DNA of 64,000 nucleotides from Diatrype stigma (Eukaryota; Ascomycota; Sordariomycetes; Xylariales; Diatrypaceae). The DNA lies in contig JAKJXP020000003.1 of the NCBI GenBank assembly GCA_022225965.2, positions 62,001 to 126,000 of the forward strand. Reading direction: 5' to 3'. The notes beneath the pieces were generated by a model, which had not been told where the DNA came from, made no database searches, and saw only the letters and a list, made by a program, of their open reading frames with translations. Positions 34,446-43,867 of the stretch are shown here, one piece after another (the first letter of the stretch is position 1; every line of letters starts with the position of its first letter). The translations under genes were made by a program, and so were the position numbers.

Positions 34446-36079
34446 GGTGGTATTGACTCGTTAGGAGCGCTACTATCTGTAGGTGGTCTCAGAACTTGTG
34501 ACTGTATAGAAAATCTTTGGTAATCCGGGTAGGATGCAGCAATGAAAGCCTTTGCAGAGGAAGATGGGGAGGAAACAGCTCTTCATGGACGTCAAAAGTT
34601 GGGAGGCGGGCCTGGTATTTATAGAAAAACGGCAACCAGGCTAAACGACGGAGACAGATCAGTAGAGGGCTAGAGTTAGGGAGTCATTGATCAAAAGGTT
34701 TTTGAAACAGTTGTAAGCTCTTCATTCTTTCAAGAATTTGAAGTTAAACTGTTCAGAGGATCGAAGTCAAATCGGGCGTTCGCCACGGGCGAGCGCCCGA
34801 ATCGAAATTTGGCAGTGCCCCCTATATCCGTGCCAGTTTTCGTAACAATGGGGCGACTATATCAGCAAGCCCGTAGCTTGGTAAACAACGGGTGCTCCCG
34901 AACGTTTGCTAACTTTACATGAGAGCTTTGACACTTGAGATACCTAGGTTTGAAATCTTAACAAAAGTTCAGATTCTTTATTTTAGCTTAGATGGTTAGG
35001 AGAGCTTTCTGACGAAGTGTATAATTAGCACCAGGGTGTGTGCTTGCGACCACCAGCATCAACCCATGGGACGCTCTATGGAAAATCATTGAGTAGATGT
35101 TTATATTGATATGTTTCATAGTATGATATAGGACAAGATCTTCGAAACTTCCTTCTACTTAGTCGACACGTACTAGTCTTATAGTTTCGATCAACTATGG
35201 CGAGGCCTCAAACACGCTTACTCCAAGCTCTAAACTCATACTCGCCTTGAGTTTATGATTGTGAACACCACTTCTCCCCATGGCCTGATCGGACTCTGCC
35301 TCCTGGAGAAGCTCGGTAATGCAACCGCTCTGCTGCGTATATCCAAGGGCGGGCTCTCTAGTCCATAATATTGGCGGCTGAGTCGGGTTGTACCCGTCCC
35401 ACCCCCTTTCTTAGCACGCGCTTAGAAGTTTCCTAAACCCTCTAAGGATCTGATATGGTTTGCTCCGTGTACTGTGGCCTTTGGTAGTTGTTAAGACACG
35501 AAGAGGCCAGCGTGGCAGTATAAGGACTAACTTTGAAGGGGCCTTACAACCAACGTTCGAGGGCTGTTTGAGGTCTATATAATACCATGGAGGTAATTCT
35601 ATAACCAGCGACTGTGAGATGCCAGCAAGTACATACATCTGCATCCTACCTTTGCATTACACTTGCGCAGGACTTTGTCCTTTGAGAAGGAGAATTTATC
35701 AAGATGATAGTCCGGGATTCTCTGCATAATAGCACATAGCCATGATTCAAATTGTATGTAGAAATAACTACAACCTACAATCAATACATCTATTCTAGAG
35801 GCATAGCAGGCATACCACACTTCTACGATAGCTGGTAAGCATTGCGCAATCATATGCCGAAATCGCCCGATGACGATATGTCGAGACTGTGTGAGAGTGT
35901 TCATTGGAGCATTGGAGGTTTAAGATCCACAATAAGCAACATCAACGTCACCCCCTCCTTCGACTCTCGAGGTTCAAAGTTAGAGCAGATCAGACTGCGG
36001 GACAAAACAAAGCAAAGCGAAACAACGCTCACCTACACTCTTCCAAGTTCGCTGTCTGTGAATAAAAACACAGCCAACC
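34446..36079. other. 1.6-kb divergent spacer; no gene found
   Basis: It lies between the minus-strand hypothetical gene and the plus-strand methyltransferase, so it carries both promoters. Frames up to 101 codons (35,411-35,904) show no motif. No RNA gene was seen. Confidence 0.55.
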
Positions 36080-37060
36080 ATGACGGAACTAGGTGAACCC
36101 TTCGCGGCCGAGCAGCAGCAGCAGCAGGCAACCATACCGCGATATATGGAAACGCCCCCCTTCATCCCGAAGCAGGTATCCGAGCTCCTGAGCGCATGGT
36201 CGGGCATCCCGCCCTCAGCGCAGGTAGAGCACGTGGTGCGGGTGCGTGACGCCGCCTACGCGCGCTGCCCGTACCCGTGCCTAGGCCACTTCCGCTTCCT
36301 GGCGCTCGACCTGGCCGCCCACCGGGCGTACGCGGACCACGTGCTAGCCCCTTTGTTGAAAGAAAAGAAGAAGGACGGCAAAGACGACGACAACGACGAC
36401 GAGCCTCTCTTTCTAGACGTCGGCACGTGCCTCGGCCAGGACGTGCGCAAGCTCGCGCACGACGGGGTCCCCGCGCAGCGCCTGTGGGCGAGCGACATCG
36501 TGCCGGAGCTGATCGAGCTCGGGTTCGAGCTGTTCCGGGACGCGGACCGGATGCCGCGCGACCACTTCCTGTGCCCCGGGGACCTCCTGCTGTGCTCTTC
36601 CTCGGACGATGCGCCGGGAGGTGACCGGCTGCGGGTGTTGGACGACCGGGTGACGATCCTGCACCTGACGGCCGTGTTCCACCTGTTCGGCCACGAGGAC
36701 CAGAAGAAGGTGGCGGACCGCTGCCTGCGGCTTCTGCGGAAGAACGCTGCCGCCGCGGAGCCGGTGCTGGTCCTGGGCGGGCAGGTTGGCAGCGTCGAGG
36801 GCGGCCTCGCCCCGGACGCGGAGGGGAATCTTAGTCATAGGCACATGTACCGCCACAACGTGGAGACGTGGAAGAGGATGTGGGAGGAGGTGGTGCAGCG
36901 GGAGGAGTGGAGGATGAGGGTGAAGACCTTGGATGTGCAGTCGGAGCTGTTCCGCCGGGGGTTCGACAGGGTGGAGGAGAGAGTCACTTTCTCGCCCCTG
37001 GACGCCAATACCACGGAGACGATATGGCACGTGTTCGAGGTGCGGATCTCATTCTTTTAG
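36080..37060 (+). CDS. Class I SAM-dependent methyltransferase
   Basis: This is a 326-aa single exon. After a short N-terminus with a Gln5 tract, a helical region precedes motif I, LFLDVGTCLGQDVR (D113-G115-G119), the SAM-binding loop of the Rossmann-like fold. WASDIVPELIELGFELFRD (about 131-149) supplies the acidic residue that usually contacts the SAM ribose, and LDDRVTILHLTAVFHLFG forms strand 4. The form DVGTCLGQDVRKL with ELGFELFRD is typical of fungal secondary-metabolite methyltransferases, such as those of meroterpenoid clusters, but no PKS, cyclase or P450 gene lies nearby. The substrate is therefore open. There is a Lys/Asp-rich low-complexity insertion just before motif I (residues 94-107). 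No signal peptide or membrane segment is present. Confidence 0.82.
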   Translation: MTELGEPFAAEQQQQQATIPRYMETPPFIPKQVSELLSAWSGIPPSAQVEHVVRVRDAAYARCPYPCLGHFRFLALDLAAHRAYADHVLAPLLKEKKKDGKDDDNDDEPLFLDVGTCLGQDVRKLAHDGVPAQRLWASDIVPELIELGFELFRDADRMPRDHFLCPGDLLLCSSSDDAPGGDRLRVLDDRVTILHLTAVFHLFGHEDQKKVADRCLRLLRKNAAAAEPVLVLGGQVGSVEGGLAPDAEGNLSHRHMYRHNVETWKRMWEEVVQREEWRMRVKTLDVQSELFRRGFDRVEERVTFSPLDANTTETIWHVFEVRISFF

Positions 37061-37894
37061 TTTGAGGGGAGATTCAGAATTAGGGGTGCCTGTATGATCA
37101 AAGTGAAGCGGTTCGTGATGGTTTCAGGGGGTAGTTTAACGAGACAGAGACATCGTGGCCTACTTCGTACTATACGACTTATATGTGCCTGTATGTGCAC
37201 AGGGAAAAGGGGTAATTTTCAGTCATTAGCAGAACATCGTCTAACTAGGTAGTGTCAGAACACGCCAATATTCATGTAAAGCACTTCATTAAATTACTAA
37301 GATCTACCCATGCTGGGAATCCCTCTGGATTTAAAGTATCTTTTCGCGGGTTCATCCATAATTTGTTGCTGTAAGAATAAAAACGACCAAGGAGAATGAT
37401 CAGAAAGAAGAGCGCCTAGAAATACTCTGCCTTCACTACCAGCCTGAAGTGGCCACTAACAAAGCGCTGTCTTGTCAAGTTAGTTACAAGAGACGGGAGG
37501 ACCGTAGTTAGGCTTGTATGTATGTATGTATGTATGTATGTATGCTTGTATGCTGTATGTAGCTAACCCCACGGAACTCATTCCGCCAAATCTCCACTAA
37601 AGCTTCCGCAAGACCCATTGGAACTTCGCGGGGCCCGAAATTTTTAGTTCTTCAGTGCATTGAGCGAGACAGACTTTCGCATCCCATCATCGATACCACC
37701 TGCAACGGCTATAGAAGTGCACTCGACCAACGTACATCCTGCATATAAACGATCAATTGTTATCGCCATTACTCACTATATTATAAAACGCTCACAAACA
37801 AGACACTGGCCCCTTGTTTTTCCAAATATCTATAGCTTCGTCGCAACTACCGAAGACACACTCGGGCTTTCGCAGCCACCAGACGCCTCTCACG
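37061..37894. other. Spacer with a TATG microsatellite, upstream of RRP1
   Basis: It holds the methyltransferase 3' UTR, a (TATG)n run at 37,516-37,544, and the promoter and leader of the Rrp1 gene. No other gene or RNA was recognised. Confidence 0.6.
37516..37544. repeat. TATG tetranucleotide microsatellite
   Basis: About seven perfect TATG units, the complement of the CATA repeats found in other spacers of this window. Confidence 0.85.
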
Positions 37895-38843
37895 ATGGCG
37901 ACCACCGACGAGCAAAACATGCCCTTCATCAGGAACCTCGCCTCCAGCGGTACGTTTTCGCCCATATTCCACTGCTGACCTATGTATATCTACGCGCGCA
38001 CGCACACACGCACATCCTCGACTAACTTTGCCTCTCCACCACCACCACCACACAGACCGGAAAACCCGCACGTCGGCCCTCACGACCCTGCGGACCTTCC
38101 TCTCGAGCGCGGCGCGCCCGCGCACGCCGCTCGACGACCTGAAGCTGTGGAAGGGCCTGTTCTTCAGCCTGTGGATGTGCGACCGCGCGGTGCCGCAGCA
38201 GAACCTGTGCGCGGAGCTGGCGGCGCTGACGACGGCCGCGCCCGGCGACGCCGCCGTCGCGCCCTGGCTCGCCGCCTTCTGGGCCACCGTCGCCCGCGAG
38301 TGGACCTCCATCGACGTCCTGCGCCTCGAGAAGTTCCTGCTGCTGGTCCGCCGCGTCTTCGCCGCCGGGCTCGAGTGGGCGTTTCGCGGGGGGAGTGGAA
38401 AGAGACAGGGGAAGAAGTGGGATACGAAGGCTAGGAGGGACGCCTTGCTCGACCTGTTCCGCGAGTGGCCGCTCGAGACCGCCGGAGATCTCGCCAAGAT
38501 GCCCGTCGGCTTGCGGCTGCACGTTCTGGATATCTGGGTCGACGAGCTCGCGAAGATCGGGTACCTGGGCGAGCAGCACAAACAGAAGCAAGGGCAGGGG
38601 CAAGAGGAAAGCGAGGATGAGGAGGAGGAAGCGGAGAGCGCGATCGACGAGGAGGACGAGGCATTCCTGAACCAGCTGCGGGAGCTGGTCGAGGCCCAGC
38701 TCAAGTCGCCGAGCAAGCCGGTCAGGGTGCGGGCTAGAGACTCGCTTGCGGACGAGCGGCTGCCGTGGAACAAAGGGAAAGCGGGCGATGACGGGGAGGA
38801 GAGCAGCGATGGCGAGGATGCCTGGGGCGGGTTCAGAGATTAA
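37895..38843 (+). CDS. RRP1: Rrp1/Nop52 ribosomal RNA-processing protein
   Basis: The exons are 37895-37949 and 38056-38843, giving 280 aa, close to the 278 aa of yeast Rrp1. The 106-nt intron has a GTACGT donor and a CACACAG acceptor and splits an Asp codon. The N-terminus PFIRNLASSDRKTR and the following LKLWKGLFFSLWMCD are hallmark Nop52 motifs, and VGLRLHVLDIWVDEL is the conserved later helix. Rrp1 is a nucleolar protein needed for maturation of the 60S subunit (processing of 27S pre-rRNA). The C-terminus is acidic (ESEDEEEEAES), then Ser/Asp-rich. The gene is tail-to-tail with Lcb4, with 385 bp between stops. Confidence 0.9.
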
Positions 38844-39228
38844 TATTGAAAAACTGAGAAGCACGGGAAAAGGCATAAATAGGTACGGGTACAATTCTCA
38901 GTTACGGCGTTTAAGGCGTGAGAGTTACGGGGACAAATATGCTTTGCATAATAGGTCGAAGATATCAATGAAGACACCACCTTGAGAGTATTTTCTCGAT
39001 TACGCGCTTCTAGACACAAATACTCAAATGGCATTGTATTGTAAAATGTATAGTAAGTACGATGCGCTATTGCATATACGATACAAAAGAATCCGCTATG
39101 CCGCTTCTCTGGGGTATGGGTATCTCCGGGGCTATTACTAAATATTATCGTCTCGCATCCACCATTCTATTCTCGCTCGTTCGCACGTCCCGGGACGGCT
39201 TCTTCGTAAAACCAAGTCCAACCCTCCT
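38844..39228. terminator. Shared 3' region of RRP1 (+) and LCB4 (-)
   Basis: The two genes converge here, so both polyadenylation sites should lie within 385 bp and transcripts may overlap. AATA-rich stretches occur near 38,840-38,960 and 39,030-39,150. No single signal can be picked out. Confidence 0.5.
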
Positions 39229-41177
39229 TCACGCCGCTGCATTTTCGTCAATCGGTGCATTCTCCCATCCCGGCGGGCCGTTGGCCTCGTATTTTCCATT
39301 TTTGGACAAAACCGTGGCCAGGCCCTGATGAATCTCAACCTGGAAGGGCTCGAATGGGATGCGCTCGCCATCGATGCTGATGTACCCGTCCTTCTGGTCG
39401 CGGGGCGTGATGCGGTACGCGGACACCTTCCAGTACGAGACAAGCGGGTTCTCGAAGAACTTCTCCTTCTCGATGGCCGTCATCAGCTGCAAGTACTTGA
39501 AGGGGGGAATGCTCCCGTCGTTGACGACGAGGTCCATCAAGCCGTCGTTCGGGGTGGTAGCAGGGAAAAAGTTGGCATCGGGGGCCATATACGGCATCTA
39601 GAAGGAAGTTGTGTTAGCCTAGGGAACGGAGGGGACGTGGATTTCCTTTCTTTTCTTTTTCTCTGTGATCTTTTTCGCCCCCAGCAGATAAATTCTGGAC
39701 TTACGTTTCCGCAGTAGAAGTTGCCCATGTGGTTGAACGTCAGCTTCTCCCAGTCGTCTGGGATCTCATCGCCGATGGTACCGTACCGCAGGGTCGGCAG
39801 CCCTTCCTCGTCGCCGTCCTCGACCAGGTCGTCGGACTCGTCCGCGGCGGCCCCGCTTCTGCTTCTGCCTTCCTTCCGGACGTTGTGGTCCGCCTCGGCC
39901 TTCTCGCGGCGGTACCGCGCCTTGACGCGATCCTTGTTGTTGGGTACCTCGACCTTGACAGCGACATCGCAGGGGTAGACTTTCTTGCTGAAGATGCGCT
40001 GGGCCACGCCTACGTTGAAGCGTGCAGGCCCCATCCAGCGCATGCTTTCGGTACCGAGGTCGCACTCGGCGATGAGGCCGACGCTCTGACTGAGGAAGCT
40101 GAGGGTCCTGCGCACCGGCTCCTCCTCCTCGTTGTTCTCTGCCTGCGCCTGTCCTTCCACTTCCGTAGCCGCGGCAACGCCGATGCCACGGTTGTTGCTG
40201 TGCCCACCCCCCTGCGTGATGCTCATCAAGTCCATCGGCGTCCTCACGCCCTTGATGACAGCCAGGGCGGCCTCGCCGGGGCGGTGCGACCCGTTCAGGT
40301 TGCAGCTCATGGCGTTGCCGCTGCCGCAAGGGATGTGGGCGACGGCAAGGCGGCGCAGGGCCGAGCGCGCGTCGCGTCGTCGCCCCAGGCCGTTGAATAC
40401 TTCGTGTGGCAGCCCGTCGCCCGAGCATGGTACTACGACGTCGTACGCGCCCACGTCCAGATGCTCGCAGATCCCCACCGCCTCGCCCGCTTGCGCCGTG
40501 TACGTCGCGTCGATCACCAGCCGCGCCGCCTCGAACAGCGGCCGCACCTCCCGCTCCCAGATCCGCCCGGCCCCGCCCGGCCCCGCATGCGGGTTCACGA
40601 TTACCCGCGCCCGCCGCCGCCGCTGCTGTCCAGGCCCGTAGGCCCGCGAGAGGAGCGCCTCGGCCCAGGCTTGCGCGTTTTCAGAGGCAGTGCTGGTGGC
40701 AGAAAGATAATCATTGTTACCGTTGTTATCGTTGCTGTTATCGCTGATGTTCTTAATCTGATCATTATTGTTCTCGAGAACGACGGGGTAAGCGAGACGC
40801 CGCGGTTGGACTTGGTGATTCTTAGCGTGCGCGTAGTCAATTACGAGAAGCGGTGGGCCATCGCCCTCCTTAGTCACTTCGGCCCAGAGGACATTGTAGA
40901 AGGGGATCGTGAGCTCGGGCCGCCCAGAGCCGACGTGAAAGCCGCAGAACTTCCTGCGGTTCTTCTTTGCTTGTGATTTGTCTGAGAAATTGCGATGTGG
41001 ATGTCAGTTTCGAATCAGGGGTTCAATTAAAGGGTCAGATAAGCCGGCAATGTGTTGCTGTGGATTACCTTTGACGATCAGGTTGTCACCCTCGAACGCG
41101 AGCGAGACACCACCTTCGAGCTTCAACAACTCCTTAGGTGCAGCCTGGTGGAGAGGCTGCGTATCGGAGGAATCCAT
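39229..41177 (-). CDS. LCB4: Sphingoid long-chain-base kinase (Lcb4 type)
   Basis: The exons are 41177-41069, 40981-39705 and 39597-39229, giving 584 aa. The introns are 87 nt (GTAATC donor, CTCAG acceptor) and 107 nt (GTAAGT donor, TTCTAG acceptor). An N-terminal region with TIPFYNVLWAEV is typical of fungal Lcb4. It is followed by a diacylglycerol-kinase-type catalytic domain: VIVNPHAGPGGA (from 163), the nucleotide loop CSGDGLPHEVFNGL (222-235), IPCGSGNAMS (253-262), and C-terminally GNMPYMAPDANFF and NDGLMDLV. The enzyme phosphorylates sphinganine, phytosphingosine or sphingosine to the 1-phosphate with ATP at ER/Golgi-type membranes, linking ceramide balance to signalling and breakdown. 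There is a low-complexity Asn/Asp run before the catalytic domain and a basic-acidic insertion around 385-420. Confidence 0.92.
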
Positions 41178-42829
41178 TTTGAGTGAACGAGTGGACAGAG
41201 GTGGCTACGATAAAACGAATGGATCGTAGAATACTGGCAGGACCAAAGAGATAAATAACTCTGAGATATTCAAGGCCAAAAGGAATTATGAATGATCGAG
41301 ACTTGGCTGGGTTTAAAGTTGATTCGGTCACAGCGGAAATAAACACATGGATCTCGAGTTTATATGGGCCTGATTATCTTCGGTTCAGTCTGGGTCCACT
41401 TAGCACTATCAACCTGCGCCTGCCTGCGCCAAACTAACGAATAGGTACCCGTAGTTGGGAAGCCACCCCTTGTCACTGCGCTGCTTTTCTGGGTCGTGCT
41501 TACCTAATATCTGATTAGGCCGGCGTTTAACTCCTTCCATCCCCAAGGGGTAACGGGTAAGTGCGTCTCTAGTGTCGGGTTGTTAGCATACATGTAGGTA
41601 CTGTATGTATGTATGTACAAAGTCTTATACTGCCTCACTGCGTACAATACATATCCATCTCGGATGGGCCGGCGCGAGTTGCCAACCTACCGCAACAATA
41701 TATCAAAACATACACCACGCCTGCAATGCTCTCATGGGGGGCCTCGAGGTTATCATGTTATATCGGTGAGGTATAATCGCTGTTGTATCCGGTGCCCCGT
41801 GTCTCAGGGATGAAATAACATCACAGTCTAAAACTCGGGATTGAACAGGGACGGACGACAGGATCGGAGTGCACTCATACTGCAGCCTCCTGACGACGAC
41901 GGGGACATTCGAAACTTGAGCACCCGAGACAAACACAACTGTCATGCCGTAGCAGGCTCGCAGGATATACATAGCCCGAAATCCATGTTCATGATATGAT
42001 GGTGAATGGTCTATGGATGGGCTGTGTGCACAGGGTCTTCAAAATCGAATGTTTGACCACGAAAAAATCAAAGGTCGCTTTACGGGGTAGTGAGCTGATA
42101 TCAACAAACATCATCACCATCATCATAGACTTCTACCAGAAGCAAGCTTCAGGTAACAGAGCGTTACGTCTACTTCCTGGCAACATGACACAACCTTGCG
42201 GTGTACGCTTGATTCCAATGGCTACTAGTGATTGCTACCGCTGTGAGACCAAGCCCCGGTTAGAGCTATAAGAATACAAGGTTTGGTATACACAAGATAT
42301 CGGAAGACCGGTATGTAAAGCTTAACGTTGTTGTAAACATATATATCGATGAACCCCTTTAGCTTTATGTTTCCGATTTTAGAACAATATTTGAGACAAA
42401 TCACGAAGACCTGTTCAAATATATCGGTGTATCAAGTATAAAAGTCGGCGCTCAAATCGACAAGTCAAAAAAGGTCCCCCTCACAAAAGCAAATGTCAAG
42501 TACCGGAATGTCAAGTACCGGTGTAATCAGTAGACCAGGTTCATCTCGTGGTTTGTTATCGGCGAAGCACGACTGCCTCGAAAACAAGTAATATAAACCC
42601 AATTGGAGCCAAACGCCAGCTGACACAAAACGGATCATCATAACTCGTGAAATATCCGAGGCGCCCCCTAAGGCTTTCAAAGTAACCAACCATAAGCGCC
42701 ATATTAACTCGTCATTTCCGATCCGTAAAGCAAATGTTCAAAGATTTATTGTCGATAGACCTCTTTTGATGAGGTCACCACATACCTATACTACGTCCTC
42801 ACTGCCTCACCCAGCCCCCCCCCCCCCCC
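41178..42829. other. 1.65-kb spacer ending in a poly-C run; no gene found
   Basis: It includes the LCB4 promoter and the 3' end of the desaturase-like gene. Frames below 92 codons show no motif. An exact repeat, AATGTCAAGTACCGG, appears twice in tandem at about 42,491-42,521. A run of about 13 C lies at 42,816-42,828, directly after the next gene's stop on the minus strand. Confidence 0.6.
42816..42828. repeat. Poly-C (poly-G on the minus strand) homopolymer
   Basis: About 13 C in a row just past the stop of the minus-strand desaturase-like gene, so its transcript would carry a G-run at the start of the 3' UTR. The run length is also a likely sequencing weak point. Confidence 0.75.
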
Positions 42830-43867
42830 TCACGCCTTCCTCCTCCCCCCCTTCTGCCGCCTCCTCAACCCATCAATGCCATCGCGCACCGCCTCCCCCG
42901 CCCCGCCAGCGGCCCTGCCCCCTCGCTCGCGCACCCGGTGCTTCTCCGCCTCGTCCTGCAGATCGCCCACGACGTCCTGGCCACCCACGCTCGTGCCGCA
43001 CGCCCAGTCCAGCAGGCCCCAGGCGCCGTAGTTGCCGCGCCCGCCGGCGGCGTAGTGCGCCGCCGTGCGCCGCGCCACCCCGCCCATCAGGATCCCCGGC
43101 ACGACGCGGTACCCGGAGGCCGCGAGGGTGTCCTCGGCCGTCGTCAGCGTCGTGAACAGGAGGTACGTCAGCACGTGGGGCTGCACCAGCAGCGCCGCCG
43201 GCAGGTACGTCGGCACGAGCCGCCCGATCAAAAGCGGCAGCGGGTGGTCCGCGTACAGCGCCAGCGCGTAGGGCGCGGCCCCCGGCCTCCGGCCGCCGTC
43301 GTGCGCGTAGCGCGCGTGCAGGCTCGCGACGGGGTTGCGGGAGGAGGAGGCGCCGTGCAGGACGTACCGGTGCACGCCGTAGGTGAGGACCTCGCGCAGG
43401 GCGTACAGCGCCGCGACGTGCTTGGCGATCTGCCAGGGCAGGGGCAGCGTGGTGGTGGTGCGGAAGGGCGGGCGGCCGAGCGCGTAGGTGGCGGCGGCGC
43501 CGACGGCGGCCTGGGCGGCGCTGAGGAGGGCGACGTTGGCGAGGGCCAGGAGGAGCTGGCGCGCGAGGGCGGAGGCGGGGGAGGCGGCGCGGCGCGAGAG
43601 CGGCAGGGAGGCGGCGCCGTAGAATTTGAGGCCCTCGGCGAGGCTGGGCAGCAGCGTGTCGAAGGCCAGGAAGAGCAGGGCCGGCGCGAGCCAGAACACC
43701 AGGCGTATGGCGAGCGTCCCGGCCACCTCGATGTGCAGCGGGGCGTGGGACAGCACGAGCGTCGACCACGTCATGTAGAAGAAGAGCAGGTTGAGCGACG
43801 TCGACCACGACGTCAGCATGGGCGCCGCGAAGTAGGAGACGATCGGGAGGGAGAGGAGGACGTCCAT
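42830..43867 (-). CDS. Sterol desaturase/fatty acid hydroxylase-like membrane protein
   Basis: This is a 345-aa single exon starting at the ATG of MDVLLSLPIVSYFAAP. There are several hydrophobic helices: about 30-55, 60-75, 95-125 and 150-165. The family's C-terminal half is recognisable: YGVHRYVLHG (H166, H171), LHARYAHD (H184, H189), YADHPLPLLIGRLVPTYLPA (H208), AHYAAGGRGNYGAWGLLDWACGTS (H271). Members are di-iron oxygenases of the ER that hydroxylate or desaturate sterols or acyl chains. Here the His boxes are incomplete: the second lacks the paired HH and the third has a single His. Activity is therefore uncertain. The C-terminus is Arg/Gly-rich and the coding sequence is extremely GC-rich. 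The frame stays open upstream of this ATG but lacks another ATG. Confidence 0.75.
   Translation of the reverse strand: MDVLLSLPIVSYFAAPMLTSWSTSLNLLFFYMTWSTLVLSHAPLHIEVAGTLAIRLVFWLAPALLFLAFDTLLPSLAEGLKFYGAASLPLSRRAASPASALARQLLLALANVALLSAAQAAVGAAATYALGRPPFRTTTTLPLPWQIAKHVAALYALREVLTYGVHRYVLHGASSSRNPVASLHARYAHDGGRRPGAAPYALALYADHPLPLLIGRLVPTYLPAALLVQPHVLTYLLFTTLTTAEDTLAASGYRVVPGILMGGVARRTAAHYAAGGRGNYGAWGLLDWACGTSVGGQDVVGDLQDEAEKHRVRERGGRAAGGAGEAVRDGIDGLRRRQKGGRRKA

Noticed and set aside
39729..40976. 415-codon plus-strand frame opposite LCB4
   Set aside because: It is antisense to the conserved kinase exon, has no recognisable domain and arises from GC-rich codon bias.
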